Positions 26,226 to 38,274 of a stretch of DNA of 64,000 nucleotides are shown here, piece after piece. The notes beneath the pieces are model-generated. The model had not been told where the DNA came from, made no database searches, and saw only the letters and a list, made by a program, of their open reading frames with translations. This DNA is from Luscinia megarhynchos. Its lineage: Eukaryota > Chordata > Aves > Passeriformes > Turdidae. The position numbers were made by a program, and so were the translations under genes. The stretch is from contig CM067592.1 in NCBI GenBank assembly GCA_034336665.1, positions 47,273,761-47,337,760 on the forward strand. Direction: 5' to 3'. Every line of letters starts with the position of its first letter. Position 1 is the first letter of the stretch.

Positions 26226-26807
26226 GATTTTTCTGACAAGCTAAGAAGCAAACTCGGACCACCACTCCTTAACCTATCAGAATTCTAGTTTCTTAGTACA
26301 CCAGGTTACGTATAGAACTATGCATACAACCTATCTTGTTCTATCTGAAAAATGTAAGCAATATTCTTACTATAGTATGACTAAGTCCTGTCTACAGCTG
26401 TGGGCCTGGAGCCTCTTGCTGAAGATATCAGTATGTTTCAACCTTCACTAGAACTCGCTCTGTTACTCTGGAATTTGAAACCTTTCATTTACTAAAAACA
26501 TTAGAACTTACCCTAAAACTTACCAACTTACCAACTTAAATGTCTACTTTATGTGTGAGTGGCTTAATATACTTCAATCCATTCAAAGGCTTTAATTCAA
26601 TCCCCACACTCTGATTTCTCTCTGAAGAATTCAGAGACAACCTTGACTCACTCACTCCAACAAACTGTTATTCCTATCCCCATATCTTTTAGACTGAGAG
26701 CCCCTAATTTCAAAATTATAGTAATTCAGAGAGAAGGGGTTTACTTTTTCCATTCCAAGGGAGGCTCCTGCCTTCCCTAGCAGACATCTGTCTTTCAAAC
26801 CAAGACA

Positions 26808-26812
26808 TTCAT
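26808..26812. repeat. target-site duplication, right copy (TTCAT)
   Basis: Exact match of the left copy at 25380-25384. Confidence 0.8.
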
Positions 26813-28077
26813 CTTTGCATTTTCTTTTTTTTTAAATGTGTCATCTTGATTTAAAAATATTCATGGTTTGAGGCTTTGCTCTGAGTTCGTTGCTTGCATT
26901 GCTGCTCAATTTATTTCACAGTTAAAATCTAATCATTCAGGTCACATTTTCATATCCCACTCTTTTTTCTCTTTTATTTTTTTCTATTTCACTGGAACTT
27001 AATCTCAGCATAATTAAAGCTAATGCACATCCTTCTTATTTGTTCTGATGAAGTATAGAAAGCCATGAAATTCTTCTGAGAATAAAGACCTGGTACAGAA
27101 ACTTTATGAAACAAATGGCAAAAAAATTCCCACTTCTACAGAAAAAATATTTCTTCCTTTACTGGTTTATTCAGAATAGTTCAAATTCATCTCAAAACTG
27201 TTGTAAAGAACCAAACCAGATTAAAACAAATGGAAATGTCCCCAGAGTTCAGGGAATTTGTTGTATACTAGGAATTAATCCTTTGTAAATAGAGTAATGT
27301 TCACATGTTTTTATCTCAGAATGTGTTATGTCGCTTATCTCAGAGGATTGTAGCCTTTTTTAACACTAACTACATTTTTTATAAAACTGGTGGTCCTCAA
27401 CCCACCTTCTTTTTATCACAAAAACAGAATTTTCTTTTTCTTTTATTAAAGGAGCTGTAATCAGTTGCCCTGAAGAGACATAAATTTAACATAGCAGTAA
27501 CTTAAAGATCACAAAGAAGACTCCATTTTCTTTGACCTTTTCTTTAAATGCCATCACATAGCTCTTTTTACAGCTGTATTTCAAAAGGCAACATAATGCT
27601 TAGGAAGATTTCTCACAATACTTGGGGAAAATAACTTCCTTATGTAGCTATAGTCAACGTTATGTCTGTTGTTATTTTACTACTATAGATAATATAATAT
27701 AAGACAGTTCTATTATAGAATTTTGTCATAGGAATGTAATATTATGTCATAAAACATGATCTAGTACTTGCAATGAGCATTTAGATCAGTAAGTGGAAAA
27801 TCTGGCCATCCTTTCCTACTTTTTCCTTTACCAGAGTTGAATGGGAACCCTCTGAATACAAAATTTGAAGGAATCAGAATAAAGATTTTTAGTCTGGGTA
27901 GAAGTAATTTTTTTTCCTCTTTACACAAGTTTTTTTCTTCTTTTCTCTTTGAATTATATGAAGTTGCTTTTCAAAGAGGAATGGGAAGATAAATATTAAG
28001 AAATATTTTAAGACAGTCTGGAATTGAGGGAAGCTGAAGGCAGACAGTACCAATGAAAGATACGGGATGCTGGACTT

Positions 28078-28126
28078 CCTTTTTTTTGGTGTTTTTTTTT
28101 TGTTTTGTTTTTGTTTTTGTTTTTTC
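28078..28126. repeat. T/G-rich low-complexity tract
   Basis: Runs of T separated by single or double G, including TTTTTG units. Confidence 0.85.
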
Positions 28127-29246
28127 CACTGTTAAATGGAACTTTTTAGGGAATGTTCTGGAATATGTAAAGTATAGGTGGTCAGTGGAAAAGTAAGAAA
28201 AAGAGAAGCAATGCTTTTAACTTCTTATCATTCTTTCTCTTTTGTATTTCAGATTCCTGTACAATAAGACAGACAACATCTCTGCAAAATGTCAGGTGCA
28301 ACATTCTCCGAGCACTCATGCTGGATAACGTGTTGACTACATTTAGTGGTTGACATAGGTTGTGTGGGGGCTGCCTTGGAGATGCATTTGCCAAATAAAT
28401 TCAATGAAGACATGCAATAAAATTATGAAACTTTATTTGAAAGAACAACTTTTCCTGACTACTCTAACTCTTAAACTTATGGCTAAAATTCTTGCCACAA
28501 AGGATTATATTTAGAAAACAGAATAAAACCTATACAGGCTTGATTGCAGAGCCTGTGTTGATTGCCTAAAGGTTTACATTAACAAAGAAATAGTAAGGAA
28601 AAAAGGTCACATATGTCATGCTATCTTTTACTGTTTGATTTGTCACAAGGAAGTATAAACATTTATTTTGCACAAAGATCAGAACCAATAGAAAATGTCT
28701 TATTCATGTGGAAAATGCTGTGTTGCTGAAAATACCCAACTGCTCTCAGCTTCCTTTTGGAGTATTATTTGATGGTTTTGGTAGACGTAAACCACTGAAA
28801 CTTTTCCAAGTACTACTGAATCAATTCACAACAGACATTATTTTTTACCCTTCTTCTTAATTCCATCAAAGACACGTTCACATACTCTGTCCTTGTGCAT
28901 GTTATAAAGATCTTCATTTTTCCTATGCCTTATCTGCACTTCAGTTGTCTGTTCAATGTGTGCTTTAAACAAAGTATTTCAAGGAGACATCAATGTACAG
29001 AATGGGTATGAGGTATTCAACATTACTTCATTTTTTCTTTAGAATAGATCTGCTTATTTACCTCAAAGTTCTCTGTACATGTCAGTAAATTATAATAACA
29101 ATCACAGTATTTATATGCCTCTATTTTACACATAGTTTAGCTTATTTAGAGGAAAGGTTATGCAACCAAGCTTTTTTATGGAGCAAGTCACCTGCCAACA
29201 CTGAAAGTGGAACATAATGATTCTTCTGGCTCACAAGTGTTTACTC

Positions 29247-29284
29247 TTGTTTGTTTGTTTGTTTGTTGTTGTTTTGTTTTGTTT
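29247..29284. repeat. (TTTG)n microsatellite
   Basis: Four to five TTTG units followed by TTG and TTTTG variants. Confidence 0.9.
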
Positions 29285-29820
29285 AATTTCAATTTCTTTT
29301 TCCTTCTGTTAATTTCTTTATTTCAACATGTCTCTCCCTGATTTTCTCTCTACTCTTCTACTCACTTCTTTGAGCTACTGGGACTGGGATTTTAAATCAT
29401 TGATCTCATCCACACTCAAATGCCACACTTCACTTTACAGATATGCACCTCCTGGTCCCTGTTCTGAATAAATTAAAATGAAAATATCTACTGCTTTGAA
29501 AAGCTAACAAGTTTGAGCTCTATCTTTAGCTTGACAAAATAAAAGGTTATGTTTGAAGTCAGGTGATAGATGAAGAACAGCCTCCATTGGAGATACTGCT
29601 GGTATTCTCTGTTGTAATCTGGCTTTGAACATGTACATAGGCTTGATCTGGTCTACCTATCCAAACATAATGAAGAGATAATTCCAGAATGAATTTAGGT
29701 ACCATTCATGTGTACTTTACTATACATGACACCATAAATTCACGGAGTGTAGGAAATCCAGCAATTATTTTCTTCTGATGCCAGGACCTTCAATCACACC
29801 TGCCGAAATAGGCATATCTA

Positions 29821-29837
29821 TGTGTGTGTGTGTGTGT
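29821..29837. repeat. (TG)n microsatellite
   Basis: About eight uninterrupted TG units. Confidence 0.9.
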
Positions 29838-31518
29838 CTATGTGAAGAGATAAGCTAGAAGTGGACATTGTCTTTCAGATAGCAAGTTGTTGCATGACAT
29901 ATCTATTTTCAGCTTTCCCATAATTGCAGTCTGCCTTCAGTTATTCTCAGACCTACATTTTGTCTGACAGTTTCACTTCAGAATTGTGAGCCTGAAATAA
30001 CAAAGGAATGTATTTCTAGCAGGTGTGAAGAGTTCCTCTTGGCCAGAGTAGGCAGTGGATGTCAGAACAGGAGCCTTTCCCTTCATTCAGAAGTCACCAT
30101 GATAAAGGACATTTACAGAACCATCCAGGAAAATAAGCTTTGTTCTTAGGTTACTTACTGCAAGAAGGCAACTTCATATTTCTCATGTGGAACAAAGATA
30201 CTTTAGACCCCTTCAACCTAGTAATTTGGTTCATCTCAGTTTGGGGAAAATCTCAAATAAAAGGCAAAGCAGAAAGACAGGAGTAATTTGTTAGCCTGTG
30301 TTATTTTCTCAAAGGTAGTATAACTTACTGGGGAATTAATATAGCGAGAAGTAAAGGTTGTTACACATCAGAAACAGATAGGCACTGAATGAGTAATGGG
30401 GATGCTACTAGGTATTTGTGGCTCCTCATAGTCTATTTAATGTGAAAACGTCTAAAGGAGGTGAATTCCAGCTACATCTTCTGTCATCTGGGTGAAGTAC
30501 AGGTTCAAAATATTTTATTTTCTATTATGTCAAACGGCCATCTGATTTTGTATCCAGTGCAAAGGGTCTCAGGATATAGCAAAGAATGTAACTTATCAGT
30601 AACTCATTATTCTCCTCTGCTTAGATATATTTAAGAGTAACCCCTTCTCAAAATGGGCTTACCTCCCCTTAGCAGACACATTCAGCCAGAAGAGCCTACA
30701 AACCTTGCATATGTATGTCTTCAAAAAACTTGCAGCTGCAGAGGAATTCTTATTGGCTCTTTTTACCCAAGATCTTGAGGTGATTTTTAGTGTAATTTTA
30801 GACTAGCAGTTTTGCAGAGACATTAGAAGCTGGTTTATACCACTGCCAATTTTTCTGCATCTGTGACAATTCACTCCACATTGACGCAGATGCTTTGTCC
30901 ACTACCCCACTCCTGCTAGGGGGTAGGAAGGAATCCTTGGAAAGCAGACTGTATTCCAGAACAGACTGTAGGTATTTTCAGCTACATTAATGTTCAATTT
31001 AACACAACCACTCCCACAATGTCCCCTTCAGCTTCCTTCCTGTTTACAGATATTTGAATTCTGTTCTTATTTACTTTGTTTTGAAGCAAACATTGTGTCT
31101 GCAGGGATAGCTGCTTCTCTATGCTGTCAGCTGGTGGTCAGACACATTGAGACTCTTTCTAAAACTCTAAACGTACCTGTTCTATCTGTGATGTAAAGCC
31201 AGAAACATCACTGACACAGACAGCAGGGAGATGTGCCAATACATCATAAATAAATACTGTGCAAGATCTGCTGCTGTCAGACTGGGTATTGTGCATACTC
31301 TCAGCACTCTGATAGACTTCGACTGAAAAAATCCACCTTCTCAAGCAAACTATAAAGTTTTTAAAAGGCTGTAAAAATGCCTGAAAATTTTGGTAGAAAT
31401 TCCCCTTTTGTGAGTCTTTTAAACAGAGATACATTGCCTTTCATGAAGTTCTCAGTCAGGAACCTCATTACTTTTGGCAGTCTGTTAAATGCTGTATTAA
31501 CATTTTCTGATATGCTGC

Positions 31519-32035
31519 AGTCCTGGGTTTTGCAATTGTGCTGAACACAGGGTTGATAATATAAAGATGTTTTAGTTATTGCTGAGCAGAGATTACACAG
31601 AGCCAAAGTCTTTTCTGCTTTTCATATTGCCAAGCTTGCAAGGAGGGTGGTGTGCATTGGAAGCTGGGAGGAGACACAGCTAGGACAGGTGACCTCAGCT
31701 GACTGAAGGGATATTCCAAAATGTATAACACCAACTGGGGAGGGATAAGAGAAGAACTGGGGAGTGTTTGGAGTTATAGAGTTGGTCATTACTACGCATG
31801 ATGGAACACAGTTTTCCTGCAGATGGCTGAACACTTACCAGTCTTTGGGAAGTGGTGAATGAATTTATTATTTTACTCTGCTTGTGTCTGCAGCTTTTGA
31901 TGTCCCTAACAAACTGTCTTTGGCTCAAGTTACAGATTTTCTCATTTCATTCTTCCGATTCTCCGCCTGGTCCTGCTGGCGGGGGAGTGAGCAGATGTGT
32001 TGGGTTTGGTGGCTGGATCAGGTGAAACCATGACA
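31519..32035 (+). mobile_element. ERVL-like LTR, family A, nearly full length
   Basis: The start (AGTCCTGGGTTTTGC) is a decayed LTR head. It is followed in order by TTTTAGTTATTGCTGAGCAG near 31570, GGAAGCTGGGAGGAGACACA near 31660, AAGGGATATTCCAAAATGTA near 31707 at the promoter position (the TATA box has become TATAAC), and a late block near 31950-31990 reading TTCCGATTCTCCGCCTGG and GGGGGAGTGAGC. It ends GGTGAAACCATGACA at 32035. The order and end agree with the family A LTR at 7811 and show plus orientation. It is probably a solo LTR. Confidence 0.8.
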
Positions 32036-32075
32036 GCTTCCCTTTTCCATGACAGCTTCCCTTTTCCATGACAGC
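32028..32075. repeat. 19-bp tandem repeat, about 2.6 copies
   Basis: The unit CCATGACAGCTTCCCTTTT occurs at 32028-32046 and 32047-32065, with a partial third copy from 32066. The first copy begins inside the last eight bases of the LTR, so the LTR terminus has been duplicated with its flank. Confidence 0.95.
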
Positions 32076-35000
32076 CCCACGGAGATTTCCGACTACCTAG
32101 TAAGTGGAAGGATACACGTGCCTTGCAGAGAAGGCGTTGGCATTTGTCGTTGGTTCAGGGAATACCAGAGGCTGCACTATTACTCCAGTGAGGAGGATCA
32201 TGGATCCTGCAGCTCCATCCCTCACTCCTAGCTTCTTTCATATTCATCTCAGCTACAGTGATGAGACACAAAGAGAATTTACCCAAGAAACAACAGACTT
32301 TGCAAGAAAGAGGAAACATGGGGGTGTCCTGAACATGCTGTCAGGAAAAGGAATTTGAAATGCAAGTAGAAATTTATTTGCAGAAAGGCAATATTGCTGG
32401 TTTTGCTGCACACCCCATCTCTATCATTTTGTCTGGGAAAATCCCAAAGGCATAATCTGCCCAGAATAGTAAGCAATTTTTCAGTGAGGAAAGGTGAAAA
32501 TCCTTGATGTGTCTGCCAAAAACTGCTCCAACTGTTTTTAATGCAACATCGTTTGGGAATGAGGTAGATGGTCTGCAATATTAAGGCATAATTAAAAATT
32601 AAGAATTTTAGGGGGCATTCATTCCTTGGTTAAAGTATTTGTGACGTCTCAAGTTTACTCAGAGTTTATTTGTTAGAAACTGTATAGGCAACTGGTATGT
32701 AAGTCAGTATAAGAGATACTGGGAAATCCTCAGCCATTTTTATCCCCTAATTTCCCTGATTTATTAATAATTAATATTATCTAACATTTTTCTCACAATC
32801 TTCCATCACAGAATTCAAAATTGAGCTGCAAACACTAATTGAGTTTCAGGATACCTATAAAACAGAACCTAGGGTGATCAAACTAAATTCTGTACCTGTA
32901 TAAATGTTGTATGTGAATTGACAAGAAAAGGAAGAAGCTTGTGTCACTTCTCTGTTTCTTCTTTTGTGATGAAAAATAGAAATTTAGCCATGACAAGGCA
33001 TTCTATGTTGTACTATTAGAAAAACCAACATGACACAGTTGGATAGTAGTTGTGCTAATATTGTAGCTAATTGTTGTGACAGTGTGAGAACTTAGCTTCC
33101 AAGGCTACAGCCCTTTGGCTGGTATTCATGAACTGTAAGCCAGAGCCCTTTTTTAATCATCTTGTGATAATCTGTCAAACATCTGTTTGTAGATACCTTA
33201 TATTATTAGAATATATAGCTGCAAGTGCAGCTTCTAACGGCACGCAAAAGAGAGCAACTATCAATAAGAAACTTAAGAGCATGAAACATGAAGGACATGA
33301 AAAAGCAATCCCTAAAATGAAAGAGGTGCAAAAAGCCCAGGAGAGAGTCCTTCAGGAAAAGAGTAACTTACTGACATAATAGGAAAGTCACTGAGGGGGA
33401 AGTTTTGAGAGCAAAAGGTAATGACAGAGTTGGCTGGGAGAAGAAAAGAGGTTATAAAATGAATGTTTGAGGTTTTATCTGTAAGTATTCAGGAAAGTGG
33501 TTTCTGCTCAAAAGTACTGTGAAACATCTTGAGAAAAGAAAGTTGGGTTTTGAGTCTCCATTGCTAGCATATGAGCTTCTTTACATATGTGATGTAAAGA
33601 TGGAATGTACACATGAACCTTATTTTCTTCAATTTTCTTATTAGACACCATTATTTGAAATAAAATTTTCCTTTGTGCCAGTTACCCACTTATTTGTAGT
33701 AACAACGCTATTTAATATTTCAATTTATGGATGTGTCAAGTGCATTTAGAGTACTTATATTTACATTTTTTGGAGGTTTTTTTATTTTCTTTTCTTGTTT
33801 TGATTTTGCCAGGAAACATCTCTGAGAAATTTAATGTAAGCTTTTGGCCAGGCACTGACTTTCTCTCATCTAATCTTGAGGTACCAAGAGAACAAGTTAC
33901 ATTGACACAAGGTCCTCTCATAGGTCTGTATAGGATTCACCCATCACTTCAAAATTTGAAGTGCATTCACTCTTTAATAATTATCTTTCTTTTTCAACTA
34001 ATGCCTTGTCAAAATGACAACTCAAATCAAACCCTTTTTGACTAGCATAGGTGAAATAAGTGCCTCCTCTGTGACTACTTTTCAAATATTTTGGTAATAA
34101 CAACATTTGATAATTTTTTTTTATCCTTTAAAAACATGAATAGCAAATTATTTCTTTCCAAGAGGCATTAAAACACATATGCTTTAATGAAATAAAATTT
34201 ATTTTTGTTTAAACAAACTTACTTTATTTAAACAGCAGAAAGCAGATATGGAATGAAAAGCACAATATAATACTTTGAGCATGAAACGTGGAGCCATTAA
34301 GTACATAAAACAAGTAAGAATTTGTATTAACTATAGTTAACACTAATTTTATAAAATGAAAACAGGATCAAGTTATTATAATAATTTGTGATAGTCATGA
34401 AGCATGGAGTTTTAGGAGTATGTTTTCTGTGTGTTGGTGGTAGATTTTAGCACCACTTTTAAAGAAACCTAACTAATTGTTCATGCATCTGTTTGAAATA
34501 TAGTCCTCTTTATGAAGTGTCGTGTAGCCACAGATGAGGCTGAGGCTGAGAAGCAGATTGCTTTGTGCTACCTCTTTAGAATCACCCCCGCAGGGAGATC
34601 AACCGTGAATCAAGCAGTCTAAATGTTTTTCTTATGTCATTTGCTGAAAGCTCTAAATGCCATTGTTGAAAACAAGGAGAGAAGATAAAAGCCAGATGGA
34701 TGTCTTTGCATCACATCTTTAAGTAATACTCATTCACATTGTATATATCACATTCTATAAAATTTCTTATGTATACAGACAATATTCACTTCCTAGTCCA
34801 GAGTGATACATGACAGAAGTAGGAATAAACACAATGCATAGGTTGCCTAAGAAGAAGCTCAGATCATCAGGACATTTTGACTCCTTTAATAAAAAAGGTG
34901 ACCAAATCAGTCTTGATTTGGAAAAGAAATATTCCACCAGTCTATGTGTTTGAATGTGAAGATTTTGAAATAGCATACATATTATTTTAAATAAGCAGAC

Positions 35001-35347
35001 AACTAACACAATTTTTTTGTTTCTCATAAATACACCTGGCATGTGAAGAACCAGTGCTTTTCTGTATAGATACAAGGAAATGTAAATAGGAGAGGGAATG
35101 TGTAAGAGGACAAGCTGTTCTCAATGTTGGCATGCTCTTGATTTTTATAGCCAGATGAAAATGAATCTGGCATGGTTTATTAAAAACAGCAATGGAACTG
35201 CATTTGAGCGAGCAGGAAAATCTTTCACTTGCTCTTATGCTGTTACAGCTGAGCACTATTACAAAAAATGAGTGTAAAATGGAAGCTAAAGTCACCTTTC
35301 CCAAAACTGTTAGTATAAAGAAATGTAAGTTATGTATTCTGCAATGA

Positions 35348-35365
35348 TGAAGAAGAAGAAGAAGA
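35348..35365. repeat. (GAA)n microsatellite
   Basis: About five GAA units. Confidence 0.85.
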
Positions 35366-36237
35366 TTTATCAATGACATATTTTCTTGCATCTAACTCCT
35401 CAAGTAAATGACATTGTAATGTCAATAGTATATTTCGGAGGTACTTTTACCAATACAGAACTTTAAACAGAAAAATTTGCACCTAACTTGGCTTAAAATA
35501 TGCAAGTTTTCCTAGTCTTATGCCCATTAAAAATATCTTGTGTAAGCAAATGCTTTTAAAATTTCTTATAGATTTTTTAAAAATATACTTAAACAAAGGG
35601 AGTTCTGGCTCTGTAGTAACACTGGAATCAAATTGTCTTGTACCTCCTGACTAGTCCATTATGAGTTTGTTTAAGGAATATTTTAGGGTACACAAACTGA
35701 AGCCCTTGCTCTCTATAACCCCTAGTGTATTGTCATTGTGGATTTAGGCGTTTGTGTACTAAGGACTGAAGGTTCAGCTTCACTACAGTATAAAGAGTAG
35801 ATGGAACAGATGCAGGAAAAGTGGTACAATATACTTTCAAAAGACACTGTACGTGAAACAACAGATGTGATAGGAAGCTAGAGACATACATGTGGGCTCT
35901 GATTGTATTGTGTCACATAGTATTGGCTTTGCAGATAAGAGGACTTGGTTACTTCTGATTTATACTTTGTATAAAAATAATTAGATGGAAAAAAAAACCC
36001 CTCTAAAGGCAATAGTGATTTCCTGTATGCAAACAAATAAGCAACAACAACAAGAAAAAGACAAAATAAGGAACAGTTTCTCTATGTGACAGCCCTGAAA
36101 CTGTAGAGAAAATTAAAGCAATAAATTAAAGCCTTAATAAGAATTTCATGTTTTATTAATTTTTCAAGTGTTGTCTAGATCCTTAAGGACAGCAGCAATG
36201 AAAGCAAGTCTAGCTCTGGATAAAGAGTGATGGATTG

Positions 36238-36262
36238 TATATATATAGGTTTTATATATATG
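36238..36262. repeat. (TA)n pair around GGTTT
   Basis: Two short alternating TA tracts separated by GGTTT; self-complementary. Confidence 0.75.
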
Positions 36263-38274
36263 AGCTAAACCACGAAGTGCCTCAAGTACAGTGGTTGGGA
36301 ACCTTCAGTTTTTCAACTGGTGAGGAAGAAGTGCCCGAGGAAAGAAGTTTCTTTCAAACTCACTGTTGTCTAGCATTTTTGGTTTGCCTATTTCATTGCA
36401 AACTCTAATTTTGTATGAGTTCAAATAGATTTGTGCAGTTGAAACTCATTAATGTTTCCCATAGTGTGGAAGCCGTACTGAAATGTGTTTATCCTTGGCT
36501 GCTTTCCTGCTTCTTTGTCAGAATCCACCCCAGTGTTCTGATATATATTTGAGGTACCAAGCTGTGCTCTTTTAGGTACATGGAATTGTCAGCTTCAAGT
36601 GTAGATTTTCCTGGCAATAGGTCTAGTGCCATGGAGTCTGTGGGCTGAAGTACCTATAGTTTTCAAAGTAAGGCATTAAAGGGAAGCTTCAGTTTAGCTT
36701 TCTTGTCCCATGGAAAATGACAGGAAAATAGCAGGGAAGGGAGAGTTGGAGCATGAAAGAGTCATATAAATGTAATTGACTGCATTGGTCTGCAGGTCAG
36801 CTTTGATTAATAGGATCCTCCATATTAAAATGAATGAATCTGTTTGCTCTGTGTTTAAGAATGAAATCCCTCACCAGAAAACACCCAGTTGTACTCTACC
36901 TCTTTGTTGAAGAATATTAAACCCCATAGAGTATTGACTTCCTTATGCTCTTTATTGGGCTCTTATACTTGGACATAATGGTGGAGAAAGACTGACCATA
37001 AGAAATGAAAAAAAGTGGCAGTCAATGGTAAGTTTCAGCTGGCTCTGGTTGTATTTAGCACTCATGCATCCAAATGTGCCCAGAGTGATTGAGAGTTTAG
37101 CTTTCAACTGAAAAGAGGGAAGACAGTGAAAAATATATTTCCAGGTATCTGTCAATACACTAAACTCTCTACCCTCTCACATTTTATTTTGTCATGAAAA
37201 TATATTCAGAAGAAGATACTTTGGTGTTTTGGAAAGAAATGTTCTCATAAGCGTTTAGTCAAATGCATTTTTTAGTTAGCTATGTTGTTACTGTGCTTCC
37301 TGATTTATTTCACATTATAAAGACTAGGATTTTCTTCTGAAAAGCACTAGTCCTGGAATAAAATAAACTAACACACAGCTTCATCTTGTGTTCAGACCCT
37401 AAATCATAAAATGCAGAGGATAAGAGTCTTTACCATATAGCAAAAAATGAAAGATGATAGACAAGTCTTTTTCGCTAGTAGTCTTGGAAATTCTCACTAC
37501 ATCAGAGTCTGTACTGTATAACTATTTCTATGTCACCTTATAAGTCACACTTTAGTCATATTTAAAGTGTCACTTTATATATTTCTAGGTCACTTTATAA
37601 GTGATTAATTTCTATACACATAGCTGTGGAACTATCTTGGAAAGGTACTTTGGTTTACACAGGTGAAAATATTTTTTAACCTATTTTTATTTCTTTCTTT
37701 AGCTGTTACAATAGACATGTCTTTTTGTGGGCATCCATGGCTGAGGTCCAGTTTGCCTCTAAGCAGCCTACAAAAGGAGTAGAAAGGATGTAAAGCAGCT
37801 TCAGTTATGTTGTACATTTGAAATCTGTCAAAATCTCTTGTCTAGCTTAATAAAAACTAATTATACTCTAATACCACTAGCAGCAGGGATGTTTTCTACT
37901 AAAACTATTAAATAATTGTAATTGGTTGTTTTACCAGAACTAGGTATTGGTGGAAAATGCAATCAGCTCTGTGAGAAGATTCATGAAAGACTGCCGTAGC
38001 ATCTCACACATGAAAGGAAATTTGCCATCAGAAAGTTGTAGGTCTAATTTCAAACCTGACAGCCTGTATTGAACAGATTTTATCATATTAAGTGTCAGAT
38101 AAACACACTGTGAAAAAGACCCATACAAGAACAGCTAATTTTTTCTTCAAGCTTTTGTAAACTCTATCCAGTAATCTTCATAGAGCTAGATGTTTTACAA
38201 ACACTTCCTTGTGAGCTTTCCTCTTTAATATATTCATAGAGTTTTCACTGTGACTGAGTATTAATTCTTCTGTA

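Larger units (their letters stand above)
26009..26662 (-). mobile_element. nested LTR inside the ERVL-type LTR
   Basis: The segment is bounded by TGTTGG at 26009-26014 and CCAACA at 26657-26662, a perfect 6-bp terminal inverted repeat of the LTR kind. On the minus strand a TATATAAG-like promoter box sits at about 26218-26225, and an AATAAG-type signal lies downstream near 26075. Both fit a 654-bp LTR in minus orientation. The flanks (CTACTT on the left, AACTGT on the right) do not form a duplication, so one edge may have been altered after insertion. An imperfect array of AATGGC-containing units lies downstream of the promoter. An alternative is a rearranged portion of the host LTR, but the complete set of LTR landmarks argues against that. 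Confidence 0.7.
25385..26807 (-). mobile_element. songbird ERVL-type LTR interrupted by a second LTR
   Basis: Read on the minus strand the element starts TGTCTTGGTTTGAAAGACAG (ending at 26807 on the plus strand) and ends CCTAACCCCCAACA at 25385. Exact TTCAT duplications lie on both sides. An AATAAA signal (plus-strand TTTATT at 25416-25421) lies about 30 bases before the 3' end. The start block and the block near 25560-25630 match a passerine ERVL LTR that I recognise from memory. The LTR is split: 26663-26807 is its 5' part and 25385-26008 the rest, with another LTR between them. The uninterrupted length is about 769 bases. No internal genes are present, so it is a solo LTR. The GC-rich centre yields a 128-codon minus-strand frame that I take as non-coding. 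Confidence 0.85.
26813..31518. other. non-coding DNA with simple repeats
   Basis: I see no gene or interspersed repeat that I can classify. Three low-complexity tracts are listed separately. Frames of 60-91 codons have no domain. Confidence 0.5.
32076..38274. other. non-coding DNA with minor repeats
   Basis: I see no gene. A frame at 33128-33379 (83 codons) ends in a lysine- and glutamate-rich stretch that could be helical, but there is no homology that I recognise. A 134-codon minus-strand frame at 34987-35391 has leucine-rich, low-complexity composition and looks like chance. A region at 37520-37610 repeats the motif GTCACTTTATA-like with about 57 bases between copies. Confidence 0.45.

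Noticed and set aside
7811..32035. The two plus-strand family A LTRs as ends of one provirus
   Set aside because: They are 24 kb apart, much too far for a provirus, and no gag, pol or env remnants lie between them.
34987..35391. 134-codon minus-strand open frame, leucine/serine-rich
   Set aside because: Low-complexity composition, no domain, no splice or promoter context; looks like chance in AT-rich DNA.
36279..36320. CAGTGGTTGGGAACCTTCAG, resembling a hAT (Charlie-type) terminal inverted repeat
   Set aside because: No matching opposite end or 8-bp duplication was found within a few kilobases, and the inner sequence is not recognisable.
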